This document shows, one piece after another, positions 43,106-46,485 of a stretch of 46,485 nt of DNA. Under the pieces are notes generated by a model. That model was given only the letters and a program-made list of their open reading frames with translations. It searched no databases and was not told where the DNA came from. The stretch is from an uncultured bacterium (lineage in GTDB: Bacteria > Omnitrophota > Gorgyraeia > Ghiorseimicrobiales > Ghiorseimicrobiaceae): the NCBI GenBank assembly GCA_913009335.1, contig CAJVXN010000013.1:1-46485 (forward strand), read 5' to 3'. Each line of letters starts with the position of its first letter. Position 1 is the first letter of the stretch. A program made the position numbers and the translations under genes.

Positions 43106-43990
43106 CTACCCCATTGACCCCATGCTGGCAAAGCTAAAAATCTGATTAAAATGGATTTTAGGCGGTTTCCCCCTACACATAAATATTGCAGAACTAACTA
43201 TTATAAAGTTATGCCTGGTTAATATTCCCCCTGCTATCTTATTTGCTGCCGGAACATCCAATAATATCCTTTTTTCAGGCTCTAATTCGGACAATCCGGA
43301 AACAAATAACTTCTCTGCCGCATCTTCATCCGCCCCTTTTGACTCCCATGGGCCGATAATACTAACCTTACCCACATCGCCATACATTAAAAATCCGGGT
43401 GGATCCGTTTGCGACCGTGACTGATGCATAGACGAAAGCTGCGATATTAAAGAAAACCTGTCATCTCTCCATAAAGAAGCGTCTAATTTCAAAAAGCCTA
43501 AAATATCAGGGATAGCTGTCTCAGAATCTATCCTACAATATCTTTGTTTATCTGTTTTTCCTTCCCAACGATTTACTATCATAATATCGCTAAAACCGAA
43601 TTTTTCATATAATTTTCTCGCGCCGTAAGCAGCATTTAAATAAATTTGAACTATCTTTTTATTATCCAGATATTTAATTGCCTGCGATAAAAGCTTCTTA
43701 CCAATACCCCCCAGGCGATATTCTTCCAAAACAACAAAATTACCTATCCAGGCGCTTTCGGAATGAGAAAAAGTCATAATCGAGCCAACAACCTTTCCCC
43801 CTTTCATGTAAACGAAACAACCAAACGGATTAAATTCGATAAAGGCATAAAATTCATTTGAGTCAAAAATCCACCCTTCCTTAGATGCCATAGATAAAAT
43901 AACCGGTAAATCTTCCTTTACCATGCATCTAATACCTGATCTGGTAAAATTATTTTCTTTAATATTTTTTGCTTTAACAGCGCATCTCAT
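43106..43990 (-). CDS. GNAT acetyltransferase, two-domain YitH-like
   Basis: 294-aa protein with an N-terminal GNAT domain (about 18-150; acetyl-CoA loop RLGGIGKKLLSQA) and a C-terminal acetyltransferase-18 type domain (about 160-290), an arrangement known from YitH-like proteins. KLYEKFGF is the usual C-terminal GNAT motif. Substrate unknown. The ribosome site is weak. It follows the MOT1-like gene by 45 nt and may share its transcript. Confidence 0.82.
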   Translation of the reverse strand: MRCAVKAKNIKENNFTRSGIRCMVKEDLPVILSMASKEGWIFDSNEFYAFIEFNPFGCFVYMKGGKVVGSIMTFSHSESAWIGNFVVLEEYRLGGIGKKLLSQAIKYLDNKKIVQIYLNAAYGARKLYEKFGFSDIMIVNRWEGKTDKQRYCRIDSETAIPDILGFLKLDASLWRDDRFSLISQLSSMHQSRSQTDPPGFLMYGDVGKVSIIGPWESKGADEDAAEKLFVSGLSELEPEKRILLDVPAANKIAGGILTRHNFIIVSSAIFMCRGKPPKIHFNQIFSFASMGSMG

Positions 43991-44035
43991 TTTACATAAA
44001 AGTTTTTATTCTATTTAAATTCACAAATTCTAAGA

Positions 44036-45220
44036 TTAAATATCTCCCCTGATCACTCGATAGCCTCTTGTTAACAGATTTAATGCTACCCCGCAGCCAA
44101 AACCCATTGCCAGGCTACCGCTTACTAAAGATATGCTGGCAACCGCTACACTTAAAGATAGCTCACTGGGAATCTTTATTATATCCCTAAGGAGCTTAGC
44201 ATGCTCTATACCGATATATATGAGCATTATGCTTAGTATTGACACAGGAAACAAAGAAAAAAATCCTGCTGCTGATTTATCAAATAATAAAGCAATGATA
44301 ATAAATATACCTCCGATAAAAATATTTGCCCTGCCTGTGCGCGCGCCAAAACGGTAATGTGCCGTGATACCGCCTGAGCCATGACACATCGGCATCCCAC
44401 CGATAATACCGCTTATGATATTAGACAAGCCTAATGAAGTACACAATGCCCTCATGCTAACTCGTTTTGCTTTATCGCGAAAATATGTTATCGCGGTATC
44501 CTTTGTAGCAACAACAGAATTAGCAATCGTAAGCGGAATCTGCGGCAGGAGCAAAACGAAAAAAGCCGTATATAAATCTCCTGCTCTAAAATAAAATAGC
44601 TGCGGCTTGATGGGTCCCGATACAAAATGATTTGAGCTCAAAATAAATGTCAAAAGACTTACAACAACTCCGATAAAAACCAATATCAGCGCGGAAGGGA
44701 TACGCCTGTTATCTTTAGAAATAAAAATAATCGAAACAGCAATAATCCCCAGCACCAGACTTACGGGAATACCTTTACCAAATAATACAATTACCCCAGA
44801 CGCAGCAGAAAAAACCTCCCCGGCAAAAAGCATGATTCCTTTCTTAGCTAACAATATACCTAAGCTTAACTGAATTCCTCTCACTATCGGACGAGAAAAT
44901 ATCTTCACGAATAACCCGCTTAATTGTAAATACGCGATAAGGACAAAAAGTATGCCCATGATAAGGGCGGCCGCGGAAATTTCTCCGGCGGAGGCGCCAA
45001 TAGTAATTGCGATAATAGATGCGGCTTTTAGCGGCTGGACAGGCATAGGTATTTTAAAATAAATCCCGGCTATAATGTATAAAAGTCCGGCGGCAAGAAA
45101 AAGAGAGGTTGGATTGACATGATTAAACTTTATTAACCCTATAGCCAAAGGCATAAAAACCCCTATATCCGCTAAGGACCCGGAAAGCTCAAAAAGATTA
45201 AACCTTAATCTATTTTTCAT
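44036..45220 (-). CDS. MOT1-like molybdate/sulfate transporter
   Basis: 394-aa membrane protein with about 10-12 helices. ELSGSLADIGVFMPLAIGLI, KIPMPVQPLKAASIIAITIGAS and GGMPMCHGSGGITAHYRFGARTG match the MOT1/putative sulfate-molybdate transporter family. The neighbours (2Fe-2S ferredoxin, NifX-like protein) make molybdate a sensible substrate, but sulfate cannot be excluded. The start was placed at MKNRLRF (45220), 6 nt after GTGGGG. An upstream GTG at 45232 is in frame. Confidence 0.85.
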   Translation of the reverse strand: MKNRLRFNLFELSGSLADIGVFMPLAIGLIKFNHVNPTSLFLAAGLLYIIAGIYFKIPMPVQPLKAASIIAITIGASAGEISAAALIMGILFVLIAYLQLSGLFVKIFSRPIVRGIQLSLGILLAKKGIMLFAGEVFSAASGVIVLFGKGIPVSLVLGIIAVSIIFISKDNRRIPSALILVFIGVVVSLLTFILSSNHFVSGPIKPQLFYFRAGDLYTAFFVLLLPQIPLTIANSVVATKDTAITYFRDKAKRVSMRALCTSLGLSNIISGIIGGMPMCHGSGGITAHYRFGARTGRANIFIGGIFIIIALLFDKSAAGFFSLFPVSILSIMLIYIGIEHAKLLRDIIKIPSELSLSVAVASISLVSGSLAMGFGCGVALNLLTRGYRVIRGDI

Positions 45221-45222
45221 AC

Positions 45223-45400
45223 TATGCCCCACTCAAGTAAACCGCCTACCGGCGGATACCCGCTTACGCGGGCTTACTTCCATAGGGGTTACCCCCTCTG
45301 GTGGTTCGCTTCGCTCCCTGTCACCCCTTAAGGGGTGTCAGATTACGCCCCTTAACAACCCCAATCCGTACAGGAAAGTACTTTTATACTTTCCTGTACT
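45223..45400 (-). repeat. GGGGTGACAG hairpin-array repeat, copy 3, and hairpins
   Basis: Read on minus: a perfect 13-bp hairpin (GTACAGGAAAGTA / TACTTTCCTGTAC, 45368-45399), a CACCCCTT/AAGGGGTG hairpin, GGGGTGACAGGGAGCGAAGCGAAC, CCAGAGGGG, then a three-way junction (GTAA/TTAC base with CCCGC-GTAA-GCGGG and CCGCC-GGTA-GGCGG arms). The transporter ribosome site follows. It is a shortened copy of the element before glnA. Confidence 0.65.
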
Positions 45401-45438
45401 TTAAAAAAACAAAATCACTATTCTTTCCTTCTTAATTA

Positions 45439-45756
45439 CTAAGCCTGGGGAGATTCAGCAATAAGGTACTTTTCCGCGGCTCTACCTTCTTGGAGAGCAT
45501 CAAGAACTTGATCAACAACTTCCTCAGTAATTTCTCCATACCAATAATTAACGGGATAGATCATCATAATCGGCCCTTTTTCACAGGCCTTAAGACAACC
45601 GGTGCTGGATATCATCGCATCTATTCCCCTATCAAGTATCTCCTGCTCAATATACTGCAAAAGGCTAACTGCCTCCTTTTTATTACATACACCCTGAGCC
45701 CCACCTGTAAGTCTAAATGAATTACATACAAAAATATGATATTCAGGTTTTTTCAT
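45439..45756 (-). CDS. Thioredoxin-like 2Fe-2S ferredoxin
   Basis: 105-aa protein with the four ligands of the family at Cys11, Cys24, Cys54 and Cys58 (CNSF...GVC, STGCLKACEKGP) and the later WYGEITEEVVDQVLDALQEG segment. It carries electrons; homologues include the Shethna-type ferredoxins of nitrogen fixers and NuoE/HndA-like domains. The start at MKKPEYHIF was chosen because the 35-codon upstream extension covers a hairpin element, and GGAGGAG fits this ATG. Confidence 0.9.
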   Translation of the reverse strand: MKKPEYHIFVCNSFRLTGGAQGVCNKKEAVSLLQYIEQEILDRGIDAMISSTGCLKACEKGPIMMIYPVNYWYGEITEEVVDQVLDALQEGRAAEKYLIAESPQA

Positions 45757-45766
45757 CTCTCTCCTC

Positions 45767-45900
45767 CTTAAATAAACAGACAACTTATGAAGAACCCCTA
45801 AGAAACAACATAAATGTAGGCCTTTAGGCCGTCTGTGAATTAATCCCGTTGAGTGTATCAAAATTATAGAATAGAATTTTGATACTTCTACGAAACGAGG
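45767..45900 (-). promoter_or_regulatory. Two-hairpin leader element before ferredoxin, bulge carries an extra hairpin
   Basis: Hairpin A is closed by CCTCGTT/AACGGG (weak base) and a perfect GTATCAAAATT / AATTTTGATAC stem. Hairpin B has base ACAGAC/GTCTGT and upper TTATG/CATAA. At the site of the usual 2-nt bulge an extra perfect GGCC-TAAA-GGCC hairpin is inserted. The linker TTAAT can pair with the 3' TTAA, and AAGGAGGAG follows. Confidence 0.75.
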
Positions 45901-46226
45901 CCTTTCTTTAGAAAAAATATTTTGTTTATTTGACCTTCATGCTTTACCGGTTTAATACCTTTTTCTTTAAGTTTTAAAGCGGGGACATCGCCTATTCTTT
46001 CAACGTAAACAATCATACAATCCTTTATCACGCTAAATACTGCATCGAACCTATCAGCGTCGAACTTATGGGCGGGATCCCCCATCATCGTTGAATATGG
46101 CCGTGTTTTTCGCTTCTCCAATAAAATAACCTGGCCATCTTGAAGCTCATAAATATAAAAAGTTTCCGCCCTGCCGAAATGTTCGTTTACATTCTTACCG
46201 TCCGATGAAGCAACAGCAACTTTCAT
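45888..46226 (-). CDS. NifX/NifB-type iron-molybdenum cofactor protein
   Basis: 112-aa single-domain dinitrogenase iron-molybdenum cofactor family protein. The motifs are MKVAVASSDGKNVNEHFGRAETFYIYE, the mid-region histidine in DPAHKFDADRFD, and DCMIVYVERIGDVPALKLKEKGI. Such proteins bind or carry metal clusters; many occur outside nitrogen fixation. The neighbouring ferredoxin and molybdate transporter support a cluster or molybdenum role. No nifHDK is in the window. The GAGGAGG ribosome site follows a two-hairpin leader. Confidence 0.88.
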   Translation of the reverse strand: MKVAVASSDGKNVNEHFGRAETFYIYELQDGQVILLEKRKTRPYSTMMGDPAHKFDADRFDAVFSVIKDCMIVYVERIGDVPALKLKEKGIKPVKHEGQINKIFFLKKGLVS

Positions 46227-46237
46227 GATATCCTCCT

Positions 46238-46350
46238 CAATGAACGCATGATTTATGAAAATCAGAGATTTCCATAAATCATATGCGTGAATTGATCCCG
46301 AAGTTTAAAGATAAATTATCGAAGAGAATTTACCTTTGTTTAAACGAGGG
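46238..46350 (-). promoter_or_regulatory. Two-hairpin leader element before NifX-like gene
   Basis: Hairpin A has ends CCC/GGG and a GTTTAAA/TTTAAAC stem. Hairpin B has base ACGCA/TGCGT, bulge TA and a perfect upper stem TGATTTATG / CATAAATCA. Linker CAATTC; the 3' end reads TCATTGAGGAGG. It is one of the cleanest copies. Confidence 0.82.
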
Positions 46351-46357
46351 GTATTCG

Positions 46358-46485
46358 CTACCCACACCCCATACCCGTGCCGGAGCATTCCGCGCCGCAA
46401 TTAAACATACTTCTGCCTCTTATAGATTTCAAAGGCATATCTTTATATACCGCATCCAACCCTTCCCTGATAAGTCCCGACATTT
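46358..46485 (-). CDS. Partial protein, cysteine-rich C-terminus, cut by window edge
   Basis: The frame runs from the right edge to a TAG at 46358-46360. The visible end is MSGLIREGLDAVYKDMPL then SMFNCGAECSGTGMGCG. An ATG lies at 46483, but the frame may continue upstream beyond the window. The CGAEC...GCG tail could bind a metal cluster. The position before a NifX-like gene suggests a cluster protein such as a radical-SAM enzyme, which is only a guess. Confidence 0.45.
   Translation of the reverse strand, partial: MSGLIREGLDAVYKDMPLKSIRGRSMFNCGAECSGTGMGCG

Noticed and set aside
10636-46350. Two-hairpin elements as intrinsic terminators
   Set aside because: None has a U-tract after the stem on the reading strand, and they lie against start codons rather than behind stop codons.
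1-46485. CRISPR array or rRNA/tRNA genes
   Set aside because: No regularly spaced repeats with unique spacers and no tRNA or rRNA signatures were seen on either strand.

Overview
The window is AT-rich bacterial DNA, almost entirely coding and mostly on the minus strand. Gene content suggests an anaerobic Gram-negative lineage of the Omnitrophota (OP3) type: an acyl-CoA dehydrogenase with a ferredoxin-fused EtfA, a GlgC glycogen gene, a beta-barrel porin-like protein and paired AmtB/GlnK genes. This placement is an inference from content and style; there is no rRNA to confirm it. The left edge (1-155) is Illumina adapter sequence, so the contig really starts near 156.

Layout. 319-1503 (+) is a GAF-GGDEF diguanylate cyclase. 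From 22.9 kb leftwards runs a long minus-strand series: a small secreted protein, hflK, hflC, mscS, pgk, tpiA, secG, an oligopeptide ABC transporter (oppA-B-C-D-F), glgC, an ArgA-like acetyltransferase, acyl-CoA dehydrogenase, etfB, etfA, a PilZ protein and smc. A good sigma-70 promoter lies at 22876-22904. Around 24.2 kb a divergent promoter pair drives an MFS transporter (-) and a small membrane protein plus a UbiE-type methyltransferase (+). Then, on minus, come a secreted-type Pcm, a lipid kinase and gltD. gltD is separated from gltB by a small accessory patch (28.7-31.2 kb) with a Yip1 protein, an unknown membrane protein, a HEPN-like protein, a 198-nt foldback and palindromes.

31-43 kb is a nitrogen-assimilation block: gltB, glnA, glnK1, amtB1, a small HTH protein, glnK2, amtB2 and an outer-membrane protein. 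glnA and gltB have their own promoters, and intrinsic terminators follow glnA and glnK1. The outer-membrane protein-amtB2 leader carries a terminator/antiterminator pair, and the amtB1 leader holds two mutually exclusive hairpins. The right edge holds a GNAT protein, a MOT1-like molybdate/sulfate transporter, a thioredoxin-like 2Fe-2S ferredoxin and a NifX/NifB-type cofactor protein.

The most striking signal is not a protein. At least ten intercistronic gaps, all read on the minus strand, carry the same two-hairpin RNA element directly before the start codon. Its sequence drifts but its architecture is kept: a 5-bp basal stem, a 2-nt 5' bulge and an 8-9-bp AT-rich upper stem, preceded by a larger hairpin ending in GGGAT or GGAGT plus a short YAATTC linker. 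Several base pairs change on both sides together, which is compensatory change. In most copies the element runs into the Shine-Dalgarno sequence; in four there is no Shine-Dalgarno at all. Three further repeat families (a GGGGTGACAG hairpin array, a 42-nt GGCTTTGG unit and a TTGARGC palindrome) also sit in gaps.
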